The notes under the pieces are model-generated. The model ran no database searches. It had not been told where the DNA came from and was given only the letters and a program-made list of their open reading frames with translations. Source: Ceratorhiza oryzae-sativae (Eukaryota; Basidiomycota; Agaricomycetes; Cantharellales; Ceratobasidiaceae). From it: 64,000 nucleotides of DNA. How positions within the stretch are numbered: the stretch's first letter is position 1; each line of letters begins with the position of its first letter. Where the stretch lies: contig JARWMV010000237.1 in NCBI GenBank assembly GCA_030998015.1, forward strand, positions 1,054,001-1,118,000. The letters are read 5' to 3'. The translations under genes and the position numbers were made by a program. Positions 10,990 through 21,375 of this stretch are shown piece by piece.

Positions 10990-12381
10990 TTATTCTTTTA
11001 CCAACTCATTGTCAGTTGTTTCTACATCCTCCACAACTGCTTTGTAGCCTGAAATCTTGGCTGAAGGGCACTTGGCAGTGATATGACCATGTCCTCCACA
11101 GTTATAGCAGGTGTTTGTTCCTTTCCCTTTTCCTGCACTATCCAGATCCATTGTGTCTGGATCCTTTGCTTTGGGGGCCACTGGTGGATGATTGTCCTTC
11201 TTTATGTCCTTGAAGGATTCTTGTATGTTGGAATTGCTACTGTCATAGCAAACAGTAGGGACAGTGAATCCCTTGGCGTTGGGCCCAATGGCCACAATCT
11301 GGCCCTTGACTGCCCTGCTGTCCTTGATCTTGTATATCTGCTCCCCACTCTTGAATTTCTCCTTTTGGGGGTTGCTTTGGGGAGTAGCTGTTGGCCTGCT
11401 GGACAAGGCATTGTTGCTGCTGGACTTGTTACCCCCATGAGACATCCTTTTGCTACCAAACGATATGAGGTGGCAGTCAATTTCCAAGGCTTGCTGAGTG
11501 AGCTGGGCAAAGGTTTTGGTGCAGGGGTCATAGTTTTGGGCCACCATGCTGTCTGTTACGTCTGAAGACAGACCATCGTAAAACTGGTCCCGCATGGCTG
11601 CATTGTTGTAGTTGAGTCCTGTGGAATATAAATTGAACAGGGTGAGGTAATCTTGGACTGTCTTGTTTTGTTTCAGTTTCCGCCACTTGTCATGGTTGTT
11701 TTCAGTGCAGTTCAAATCCCCATAACAGGTAGTAAATTCTTGCCAAAAGAGATTGGCATTGTGAAGCCATGGGATTGCAGTTCTGGGGTTTAAGATTTCA
11801 AATTCTTTGTATGAGTTAACCCATTTGGCAGCAGACCCTTCAAGGTAGGATGTAATAAAGGCAACCACCTGGTTGGTGGAGTGCCCACTCATGTTTGTAT
11901 TGATATAGTGTGCACATGCAATTCTGAATGAAATAGTGTCTTCATGCTTTGTGCCATCAAATTTTTGTGGGGTGGCCATCTTAACTTTTGCTGTCAACCC
12001 GCTGGAAGGGGTAGTAGCTGCTGGTTGCAGCAGGGCCATGCTGGAGGAAGGTTGTACTGGGGTGATTCCAGTGCCCCCCAAGGAGGTGTTGATTTGCACC
12101 TTGATGCGTGTAATGGTTGTTTGGAGTATTGCTAGCATGCCAACCAGATTGTTTACATTGGTGGCCAGTCCTGCCACGTCAGCATCTATCTTTGCTTGGT
12201 TTGTGGTAAGCTTTGCTTCAAGCAAGTCTGTGTAGGTTTTATTGTTGTGTTCAATGTCTCCAATGTCATTTTGGAGGTTGTTGGTTTGTTCTTGCAATTC
12301 ATCCATAGACCAGAGCATATAGATTACTTTGTCTTCATCAGACATATTTGCCCAAGCAGGGGCAGGGGCTGGTGACACCAT
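10990..12381 (-). CDS. gag: Element B Gag (463 aa)
   Basis: Intact frame from ATG at 12379-12381. It forms the element's particle and packages its RNA. Order: an Ala/Pro-rich start, an alpha-helical coiled-coil stretch (residues about 25-100) with an unbroken heptad-like run, the retrotransposon Gag core with a Trp-containing motif (about 135-270), a basic Ser/Asn-rich linker and one CCHC zinc knuckle of CX2CX4HX4C form (Cys-Tyr-Asn-Cys near residue 425), then an acidic tail. The length fits fungal chromovirus Gags. It is separated from Pol by a frame change. Intactness contrasts with the broken Pol downstream. Confidence 0.85.
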   Translation of the reverse strand: MVSPAPAPAWANMSDEDKVIYMLWSMDELQEQTNNLQNDIGDIEHNNKTYTDLLEAKLTTNQAKIDADVAGLATNVNNLVGMLAILQTTITRIKVQINTSLGGTGITPVQPSSSMALLQPAATTPSSGLTAKVKMATPQKFDGTKHEDTISFRIACAHYINTNMSGHSTNQVVAFITSYLEGSAAKWVNSYKEFEILNPRTAIPWLHNANLFWQEFTTCYGDLNCTENNHDKWRKLKQNKTVQDYLTLFNLYSTGLNYNNAAMRDQFYDGLSSDVTDSMVAQNYDPCTKTFAQLTQQALEIDCHLISFGSKRMSHGGNKSSSNNALSSRPTATPQSNPQKEKFKSGEQIYKIKDSRAVKGQIVAIGPNAKGFTVPTVCYDSSNSNIQESFKDIKKDNHPPVAPKAKDPDTMDLDSAGKGKGTNTCYNCGGHGHITAKCPSAKISGYKAVVEDVETTDNELVKE

Positions 12382-12591
12382 TTCAGGAAGGATTCAGGTA
12401 AATTCTAAAGACGACGGAGACGATAAGGAAGTACACGGAATTGAGAATTGTTTTGGTAATAGAGGATTTTGGTTCCCTGCACAAGTCTATAAATTTCAAA
12501 GTTTCTGATTCCCTTGAACCTTAACCACATGTTGTCCAAGTCCCAGCTTTTGGTGTCTTGGCAATGGTATGGGCACTCCACCCTCTTCAAT

Positions 12592-13318
12592 TTAGTTTGA
12601 TCCCAAAGGAGTGCTTCCTTGGGGAGGGGCAATTTGGGCTGCCAGAAGGGGTGCTTCTTCCTGAATTGGCAAGCTTGTGCCACTTAGAAAGGTGGGGTGA
12701 GGAAGGTCTGACGGTGTTGAGAAGATGGGGAAGGCATACTCATGGGGTGCAATTGTTTCTTGGACTATAGCTTCTAGTCTGAGATGGTCTTGGAGGAGGG
12801 ATAGGTAGTCCTCCTGATGTTTGCACAAACACTTGGTTAAGTATGCACAGCAGGCCTCAGCTTCATGAAGTTTTTCACAAGTTTCTTTGTACTTATTTCA
12901 GTAATAATGATACCTGTCTTGGAAGTTTTTGATGGTATTTAACAGGTGACAAAGGAGTTGTTGGCCAAGGTTCTCCAGCTTATAGCTGGTTGTGGGGGAT
13001 AGTGTAATAGTATAGGAATTTGTCCTTCTTAGGACAATAAGGGCAGCACACTGGGAAGGTGGCTCCATTTGCCTGATGGCAGATTTTGCACTCAGGGGCA
13101 CCTGGCTTGGTAACGAAGGCTTGTTGGGCACGTCCGACTCTCTGGGGGCAGACTTTGATAATTACCACACAGTTAAAATTGATGTGCCCAGCCTGTTCGA
13201 GGATGTCTTCAACCAAGTTGAGAGTGAAGCAGTGGATGGATAGGTGTCCAAACCACCTGCACAGATGGCAGTGCTGATCTTCTGTAAAGGTTTGTGCCAC
13301 TGAGGGCCGTATGTTCAA
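12592..13318 (-). pseudogene. Element B leader ORF: Cys/His-rich plus coiled-coil protein, broken
   Basis: Upstream of Gag, a frame from about 13318 to 12980 encodes a Cys/His-rich protein with a CX2CX4HX4C knuckle (His-Cys-His-Leu-Cys onward) and further CX2C pairs, including Cys-Lys-Ile-Cys and Cys-Cys-Pro-Tyr-Cys. After a frame change near 13,030 the sense continues (13131-12592) through a helical, Glu/Lys/Gln-rich segment that looks like a coiled coil, interrupted by a TGA at 12898-12900. The two parts look like one former protein of about 230 aa. I do not recognise the family. A zinc-binding, nucleic-acid-associated role is inference from the knuckle. Confidence 0.45.
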
Positions 13319-13477
13319 TCAGAGATGTACTTGAGCAGGAACAAGATAGAACAAGAGAGATAGACCCTTTCCCAAGTCTATTGGAATAGGAAGGTGACCT
13401 CCATTGCTCAACTACTTAAGGGCAATGAGCGACCCCACCTCTTGTTGATGAAAGAGATTAGAGAACCGAAGCTTGTT

Positions 13478-14779
13478 TGTTATGGGTCAGGGTACACTTG
13501 AATATCTAGAGCTTACACAAATGTAGATATGTTAGTATACACTAATTGTACTTAATACTTCCTAGACTAGAGTAAGAAGGCTCAAAGTAGTTGCAATGCA
13601 ATCAAGTAACACTCAAGGTAGTCTTAATATTTCACAGTGTAAACTGACTAATTTATAGGTATAAAGAGCAAGACTACTATGGTCAGGTTCCCTTAAATAT
13701 CTTAAATGTAGTTCAGCCCTAGTTGCTTGGACTAACTGATACTAATCTTAATACTAGACTTAAGCAATAGCTTATAGGACAGATGGGGGGCTGCCTAATG
13801 CATGTACTTCCTCAGCTACAGGTACTTAGATTTCCTCTAATAGCTGGTACTTAATGTCACGCAATCAGGCAATATTGTATCCTTATATAACTCTGTATAT
13901 AAGATACAATGAATCAGACAATATATAAATAATATGATACTTTATTCCTCAGTACTAGTTATATTATAAATCACACACAGACAAGAGAAATAGAAAGAGA
14001 AAAGAAACTAATAACCAGTCTGGGTTGAGTAGAGGGAGGTAGTCTGGAAGGGCCTCAGAGGAGGTCCTTTTATACCCTGAGGAGGGCATTCCAGAGCCAA
14101 ATAGATACATGCATGCCAGTGCAATCATCAAAAGAGGGTACTGCTATACTTGGGGTACACCCTAGCCCAGTATAGGATAAAAGAGTAAAGACAGGGTGTG
14201 GATTGAAGGCATTGATGCATCTGAGACCTGCTATTGGCTTGTAGATCATATTATCATAGTATATACATGTAATGAATGGAGGCTACATCTCAGTGAGTCA
14301 TCAAGTGAGTCAGAGAAGCTTCTGGATCAATTTGGAAGGCTCTCCTGACTCACTGGAGTCATTAGATCTTGATTGATGGTCCAGTAAGATTCTAATGATC
14401 TTTGGGCCATTCCGGCGCGAGGATCCGGTGGATCGCGACGATCTTCGGGCAGCAGATACCGCCGAAGATTAGCTATCGATAGAGCACAAGATCGCTTTGA
14501 TAGCGTAAGCAGTTGCCGAGATATGAGCGGCGCAATGTTGTAATCAATATCTCCTGATAAGAGGAAATATTGCAACCTCTGTATCTCTCTGAGATCTTAT
14601 TGTAAAAACTTAATAAAATATGCGTTGGAGAGCAGGAAATTTGTACTATTTAATGGAATGGAGAATAGTACAATTCGGAGCACATACAAATTCAAGTATT
14701 TCACAAATTAATTACAGAGGCATCGCTTGAGGTTGGCAGAGCAGACTAAAATAATAGAAAATGTTAGTGATCCATAACA
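13478..14779 (-). repeat. Solo LTR of A family inside element B (1302 bp)
   Basis: TGTTATGGGTC...GATCCATAACA on the + strand (that is, - orientation) with perfect TSD TTGTT at 13473-13477 and 14780-14784. It splits the 5' leader of element B. It retains many CpG sites (for example around 14,410-14,530) that are lost in other copies, so it is one of the better preserved family members. Confidence 0.92.
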
Positions 14780-14956
14780 TTGTTACAACATGTGAGGGAC
14801 CCGACTATGCAAGGTTTCACAGAGGCACATATAGGGCAACAATGTCTTGTGGCTGTGGATAGGTGGAGTGGGATTGGGGAAGGCAACAGGGAGTTATCTC
14901 AAGACAACACCAATGGCGTTCCAGACGTATCCCAGATGACACTGAGACTTACAATT

Positions 14957-14974
14957 GTCAAGAACTTGACCTGA
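14957..14974 (-). promoter_or_regulatory. Self-priming primer binding site of element B
   Basis: Immediately after the 5' LTR on the - strand lies TCAGGTCAAGTTCTTGAC. Fifteen of these bases (AGGTCAAGTTCTTGA) are the exact complement of TCAAGAACTTGACCT in the same LTR (complement at 15042-15056), which lies about 30 nt downstream of the TATA motif and so at the predicted RNA 5' end. This is the arrangement of Tf1-type self-priming elements, where the folded RNA 5' end primes reverse transcription instead of a tRNA. Confidence 0.7.
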
Positions 14975-15348
14975 TGTCGACAACAGCAAGTCAGGTGATG
15001 AGGAAAGTAGTAGGAAAAGAAAAGAACTTGTATTCGATGAGAGGTCAAGTTCTTGAGGAGTCCTCTGCAAACTTGACCCAGTATATACGTGATATGAGCC
15101 ACATCATAACAAACAAGTCTGTACAGTGAGTCACAACTGATAAGAGATAGAAGCAATAGAAGCAACTGCAGAACTGCAGAATTTCACATCAGAGTTGAAA
15201 TACATCTTGGTTATCAGTCCAGAACATTCCCTGAATCACATGACACAGATATACCAAAAAAGGCAAGTATGTTTTTGAAAGGATCTCATAAAATGTAATA
15301 AATCAAGAAAATATTATAGAGTGGATATATGTGTGTCAGCTCATGACA
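14975..15348 (-). repeat. 5' LTR of element B (374 bp)
   Basis: Partner of 6426-6801, with the same termini. Several differences between the pair are TG in one copy and CA in the other (for example near 15069, 15138, 15178 and 15331), as expected if an ancestral CG decayed on opposite strands in the two copies. The TATA-like sequence in this copy is reduced (TATATACT). Confidence 0.9.
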
Positions 15349-15659
15349 TCTACCAGGAACAAGCCTCTTGACCTTAAATCAATCCCTGAGGATAAAACTA
15401 TTACTCTTAAAAAGGTGACAGAACATCCTTCAGGAACTCATTTCTTGGGAACTAGACCTACAGTAGCTATGGCTAGGGTAGGGAATGAAGAAGGCTTAAC
15501 AGAAATTACTGTTGACTCAGGCTCTGATATTACCTTGATTAGCTATAATTTTCTGACTAGCTTGAAACAACCTCCTAAAGAGAAATCTGGCCAAAAGATA
15601 AATCTTATTCAAGTGACTGGTAAAACTAGTATTACAGGATATGTAGTATTAGACTTAAC
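15349..15659 (+). pseudogene. Element A aspartic protease fragment
   Basis: Continuation of Pol after element B. It contains the retropepsin active-site motif Val-Asp-Ser-Gly-Ser-Asp (near 15511-15530) followed by hydrophobic Ile-Thr-Leu-Ile, as in Ty3/Gypsy proteases. The frame is cut at 15660 by LTR C. The left copy of the duplicated TTAAC is 15655-15659. Confidence 0.8.
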
Positions 15660-17627
15660 TGTCATGAGCCACAATCAAAGGTCTTGTGGCTAACCATCAT
15701 TTTCTTCCCTTTGTTCTCCACCTTTGTCTTGTGGCTTGACCACCTCCACCTGCTTACTGATCCTTGTCCTATTATTAGTCACTCACTTATTGATCATGGC
15801 CATTCACCTTACTCATGCTACTATTATTAGTACTGGCTGACTGATGGACTTACTATTATTAGTAACTGGCTGACTGATCACTGCCATTCCTTCTTACTCA
15901 TCCTGCATGTATGCTTAGTCACTCCCTTGGTTAGAATAGTATAAAAGCAAGGAGAGCAAGCCAGTCTACCCCAGCTTGCTCTACTTTGTGAATTCCCCTC
16001 TAAAGCATCCAGTGTGAAGAAACAGTCCCTAGCTGACTTATTAGCTTAAGTAACAGCTAGAAGGGTCTTGAGTCAAGACCACATTGCAAGCCCCAGCAGT
16101 AAGCATCTGACTTAGTGTTATGGGTCAGGGTACACTTGGATATCTAGAGCTTAAGGAAATGTAGATATGTTAGTATACACTAATTGTACTTAATACTTCC
16201 TAGACTAGAGTAAGAAGGCTCAAAGTAGTTGCAATGCAATCAAGTAACACTCAAGGTAGTCTTAATATTTCACAGTGTAAACTGACTAATTTATAGGTAT
16301 AAAGAGCAAGACTACTATGGTCAGGTTCCCTTAAATATCTTAAATGTAGTTCAGCCCTAGTTGCTTGGACTAACTGATACTAATCTTAATACTAGGCTTA
16401 AGCAATAGCTTATAGGATAGATGGTGGGCTGCCTAATGCATGTACTTCCTCAGCTATAGGTACTTAGATTTCCTCTAATAGCTGGTACTTAATGTCATGC
16501 TCAATCAGGCAATATTGTATCCTTATATCTCTGTATATAAGATACAATGAATCAGACAGTATATAACTAATATGGTACTATATTCCTCAGTACTAGTTAT
16601 ATAAAAAATCACACACAGACAAGAGAAATAGAAAGAGAAAAGAAACCAATAACCAGTCTGGGTTGAGTAAGAGTGGGAGGTGGTCTGGAAGGGCCTCAGA
16701 GGAGGTCCTTTTATACCCTGAGGAGGGCATTCCAGAGCCAAATAGATACATGCATGCCAGTGCAATCATCAAAAGAGGGTACTGCTATACTTGGGGTACA
16801 CCCTAGCCCAGTATAGGATAAGAGAGTAAAGACAGGGTGTGGATCAAAGGCATTGATGCATCTGAGACCTGCTATTGGCTTGTAGATCATATTATCATAG
16901 TATATACATGTAATGAATGGAGGCTACATCTCAGTGAGTCATAAAGTGAGTCAGAGAAGCTTCTGGATCAATTTGGAAGGCTCTCCTGACTCACTGGAGT
17001 CATTAGATCTTGATTGATGGTCCAGTAAGATTCTAATGATCTTCGGGCCATTCCAGTGCAAGGATGCAGTGGATCGCGACGATCTTCGGGCAGCAGATAC
17101 CGCCAAAGATTGGCTATTGATAGAGCATAAGATCGCTTTGATAGCATAAGCGGTTGCCAAGATATGAGCAATGCGATGTTGTAATCAATATCTCCTGATA
17201 AGAGGAAATATTGCAACCTCTGTACCTCTCTGAGATCTTATTGCAAAAACTTAATAAAATATGCGTTAGAAAGCGGGAAATTTTTACTATTTAATGGAAC
17301 AAAAAATAGTACAATTTGGAGCACATACAAATTCAAGTATTTCACAAATTAATTACAGAGGCATCACTTGAGGTTGGCAGAGCAGACTAAATTAATAGAA
17401 AAATGTTAGTGATCCATAACACTTAGCTGCTGTCCACAGTTGCTTATTCAGTGACAGGTGTCCATCAGCCACAAGCACATAAGTGCATACAGTGTCAAGC
17501 CACAAGACAGTAGACACACACAAGGCATCATGCCCAGACAAGCCATGCATCAGCAGTAGTCTGGACATAGTCCAGACCCATCAGAGGCATTAGTCACTTG
17601 TAAAGCAAGTCTGACAAGGTTGTGACA
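15660..17627 (+). repeat. LTR C (about 657 bp without its insertion), in element A protease
   Basis: TGTCATGAGCC...GGTTGTGACA with perfect TSD TTAAC at 15655-15659 and 17628-17632. It has TATAAAAG at 15940-15947 followed by a CT-rich leader, giving + orientation. It is split by an A-family solo LTR at 16116-17421. It is a third LTR family, present only as a solo copy. Confidence 0.88.
16116..17421 (-). repeat. Solo LTR of A family inside LTR C (1306 bp)
   Basis: TGTTATGGGTC...GATCCATAACA in - orientation with perfect TSD CTTAG (16111-16115 and 17422-17426). This is the third nesting level here: A, then C, then this copy. Confidence 0.93.
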
Positions 17628-18344
17628 TTAACCTTTGCTACTAAGGATGGTCCTGTAAAGATGCAGGTAGAAGCCTATGTAGTAAAAGGGATGAAAGTAC
17701 CTTTCATTCTGGGTAATGACTTTTCTAACCAATATAGAATCTCTTTAGATTGTCTCTCCTCTCCTAGCAGAATACTCTTTGGCAACTCTGGTAGGTCTGC
17801 TGAAGTAATTGAATTAGAAACTGAACCAAGATTGGATGAAGCTGGAAATGTATTTCAAGTTTACACTAGACCAGACTTCAAGACAAACCTAGGGAGAAGA
17901 GCCTTTCACAGGAAAAAATCTTCTAAGAAGAAAGCCTTAAAGAAAGGGCCTGAAGGTACTACTCCAGTTAGATTAGCTATGGATGTATTTTTAAAGGCTG
18001 AATTCATTACACAAGTGCCTATTCTAGTTGAATTCCAGGAAGGACAGCAAGAAGGTTTTATTGAAGGTAGTCTAGAAAGTAATACTGGAACTTTAGCTGT
18101 CCATGGAACTACAGACAGCATCATCACTCCTGCTACTAAGACTATTCAGATAACTAATTTTTCTCAGAGGCCAGTGCATTTACCCAAAGGACATGTCATA
18201 GGATATATGCATGACCCCAAGATTGCATTGGATAAAGAAAAAGATTTGGCTGAAGAACTTAGGAAGGCAGGAGAAGCCAAGGCACATCTAATAAATACTC
18301 TTATGAAGGAAGTCAAAGTGTCAGAGCTACAACCTGAGGGGTAA
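17628..18344 (+). pseudogene. Element A protease C-terminus and linker
   Basis: Resumes the Pol frame after LTR C; the codons Asp-Leu-Thr continue into Phe-Ala-Thr across the TTAAC duplication. It carries a protease C-terminal flap and the Ile-Leu-Gly-Asn/Asp motif (near 17705), then a Lys-rich linker. It stops at TAA 18342-18344, immediately before LTR D, so the stop may have been created by that event. Confidence 0.7.
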
Positions 18345-18834
18345 TGTCAAACACCTAAGTGGTGATGACAAGCCTATGGGCAGTGATGCCAGAGGCTGTA
18401 CTGATGACGGCTAAGGCAGGACATGCAGTGAGGGTGCAATAAGATGCAGAGATAGAAGTAGGTGCACTTGTCCTTAAGAGGACTGGGCAGGGACTATGGA
18501 CTGTAAGTCACACAGGTAGTAGAGGGATACAACAGGAGGTCAAGTTCTGAGGCTTAAGGCTCTCAGACTCTCCCTTATATATTCATATGATGAGCTATAT
18601 CAAATACACATATGGTGTGAGACAACTATTGTATGATGTAAGAATGGTGCCATGTAACAGAATATTCCAGAAGGTACAAACAGAATGTAAACAACAACAA
18701 GGTCATGTGATCATGTAAGTAATTCTATGCATATATCCAATTAAACAGGACTTGTCCAAAAAATATGAGAAAGAGAGATGTATAAAATATAGGAAAATCA
18801 TAATAAAATCCACATCATGGTCTAGGCCATGACA
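18345..18834 (-). repeat. LTR D (490 bp), related to the element B LTR
   Basis: TGTCAAACACC...GGCCATGACA. It shares with the B LTR the blocks GAGGTCAAGTTCT, a TATATA-containing AT segment and an AATATAGGAAAATCATAATAA-like region, so it is a distant relative in the same orientation as B. Flanks are GGTAA and CAAAG, so no target duplication is visible. It lies between the protease and RT of A. Confidence 0.7.
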
Positions 18835-20061
18835 CAAAGTACCTTCTCCTACTGCTGAAGAAATTGAACTTTCAAAGCAGCCAGAGGGAGGCCCTAAAGC
18901 TGCTGAACTGCCTTACCCAGAGCCAGTCCCTAGGGAAAGACTCTTGGCAGAGGTGCATTGGGGAGACAATTTGACTCTGGATCAGAAGAAAAGCTTGCAA
19001 AAGGTGGTGAAGAAGAACTTTGAAGCTTTTGGATTAGATGGCAGACTTGGCAATTACCCTACCAAGGTAGAGATTAATCTCAGACCAGGTACAGAAGAAA
19101 TTGCTTTAACTCCTTATAGACCAAGTGAAGGAGCTAAGGCTGCTATAGACAAGCAAATAGACAATTGGTTGTGCTTAGGTGTAATTGAGGAATCTAAGAG
19201 CCCTTGGGGCTTTCCAGTGCTTGTAGTATGGTGGAATAATAAGCCTCACTTGTGCATTGATTACAGGAAATGTAATGCAGTAGCTATACCAGATGAATAC
19301 CCTCTACCTAGGCAACAAGACATCCTTCATTCACTTGAAGGAGCCCAATATCTCAGTACTCTAGATGCTTTAGCAGGCTTTACTCAACTCCAAATAAAGG
19401 ATGAGGATAGGCCTAAGACAGCATTTAGATGTCACAGAGGACACTTTCAATTCAGAAGAATGCCTTTTGGATGGAGAAATGGACCTCCAGTATTCCAAAG
19501 GGTTATGACTGATGTTTTGGCCCCATTCTTATGGATATTTGCTCTAGTATATATAGATGACATTGTGATATACAGCAAGTCATTTGAAGACCACTGTGAG
19601 CATTTAGACAAAGTATTAAAGGCCATTGCAGACTCTGGATTGACTCTTTCTCCCGGTAAATGCCACCTTGGATATCAATCTTTGCTCCTTTTAGGACAAA
19701 AGGTGTCCAGACTTGGCATGTCCACCCATAAGGAGAAAGTGGAAGGCATTCTACAATTAGAGGAACCTAATGATATACCTACATTACAAACATTCTTAGG
19801 AATGATGACCTACTTTTCAAGTTATATTCCATATTATACTTGGATAGTAGCTCCATTATTTAATCTCTTAAAGAAGATGTCAAGTGGAAATGGGATAAAT
19901 TGGAATCCCATGCTTTCAAACTAGCTAAGCTAGTCCTAGCCAATGCTCCAGTTCTCTCTTACCCAATACCAGGGATGCCCTATAGACTTAATACTGATGC
20001 ATGTGACTTTGGAAGAGCTGCTATCTTACAGCAAATTCAAACCATGAAACTTAAGGACCTG
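18835..20061 (+). pseudogene. Element A reverse transcriptase
   Basis: Ty3/Gypsy RT: fingers with the PYRPS-type motif, palm with Leu-Asp-Ala and the catalytic Tyr-Ile-Asp-Asp (about 19,549-19,562), and the Leu-Gly-Gln thumb motif. A one-base shift near 19,875 moves the sense into the next frame, which goes on to the RNase H connection and an Asn-Thr-Asp-Ala motif (about 19,990) until the solo LTR at 20062. The left half of the duplicated ACCTG is 20057-20061. Confidence 0.8.
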
Positions 20062-21375
20062 TGTTACGGGTCAGGGTACACTTGAATATCTAGAGCTTAC
20101 ACAAATGTAGATATGTTAGTATACACTAATCGTACTCAATACTTCTTAGACTAGAGTAAGAAGGCTCAAAGTAGTTGCAATATGATCAAGTAACACTCAA
20201 GGTAGTCTTAATCTTTCACAGTGTAAACTGACTAATTTATAGGTATAAAGAGCAAGACTACTATGGTCAGGTTCCCTTAGATATCTTAAATGTAGTTCAG
20301 CCCTAGTTGCTTGGACTAACTGATACTAATCTTAATACTAGACTTAAGCAATAGCTTATAGGATAGATGGTGGGCTGCCTAATGTGTGTGCTTCCTCAGC
20401 TACAGGTACTTAGATTTCCTCTAATAGCTGGTACTTAATGTCACGCTCAATCAGGCAATATTGTATCCTTATATATCTCTGTATATAAGATACAATGACT
20501 CAGACAGTATATAACTAATATGGTACTTTATTCCTCAGTACTAGTTATATAAGAAATCACACACAGACAAGAGAAAATAGAAAGAGAAAAAGAAGGAAAC
20601 CAATAACCGGTCTGGGTTGAGTAGTGAAGGGAAGGTGGTCTGGAAGGGCCTCAGAGGAGGTCCTTTTATACCCTGAGGAGGGCATTCCAGAGCCAAATAG
20701 ATACATGCATGCCAGTGCGATCATCAAAAGAGGGTACTGCTATACTTGGGGTACACCCTAGCCCAGTATAGGATAAAAGAGTAAAGACAGGGTGTGGATC
20801 GAAGGCATTGATGCATCAGAGACCTGCTATTAGCTTGTAGATCATATTATCATAGTATATACATGTAATGAACGGAGGCTACATCTCAGTGAGTCATAAA
20901 GTGAGTCAGAGAAGCTTCTGGATCAATTTGGGAAGCTCTCCTGACTCACTGGAGTCATTAGATCTTGATTGATGGTCCAGTAAGATTCTAATGATCTTCG
21001 GGCCATTCCGGCGCGAGGATCTGGTGGATCGCGACGATCTTCGGGCAGCAGATACCGCCGAAGATTAGCTATCGATAGAGCACAAGATCGCTTTGATAGC
21101 GTAAGCGGTTGCCGAGATATGAGCGATGCGATGTTGTAATCAATATCTCCTGATAAGAGGAAATATTGCAACCTCTATATCTCCCTGAGTTCTTAAGATA
21201 AAATCACGATAAAATATGTGTTGGAAAGAGGAGATTTTGTACTATTTAATGGAACACAAATAGTACAATTTCGAACGTATACAAATTCATTTAATTTCAA
21301 GAAAAACTACAGAGGCATCGCTTGAGGTTGGCAGAGCAGACTAAAATAATAGAAAAATGTTAGTGATCCATAACA
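20062..21375 (-). repeat. Solo LTR of A family inside RNase H of element A (1314 bp)
   Basis: TGTTACGGGTC...GATCCATAACA, - orientation, perfect TSD ACCTG (20057-20061 and 21376-21380). The codons for Lys-Asp-Leu-Lys continue across the duplication. It keeps CpG-rich stretches (around 21,005-21,075). Confidence 0.93.

Larger units (their letters stand above)
6426..15348 (-). mobile_element. Element B: Ty3/Gypsy chromodomain retrotransposon nested in A
   Basis: An 8.9-kb - strand element flanked by the perfect target duplication TCTAC (6421-6425 and 15349-15353). It has a 5' LTR at 14975-15348, a self-priming primer site at 14957-14974, a leader ORF, Gag, a protease-RT-RNase H-integrase-chromodomain Pol, a polypurine tract and a 3' LTR at 6426-6801. 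It carries two later insertions: LTR F (7153-7821) and an A-family solo LTR (13478-14779). The two LTRs differ at about 20 positions by eye (roughly 5%), so insertion is not recent. Gag is intact but Pol has at least four TGA stops. Confidence 0.9.
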
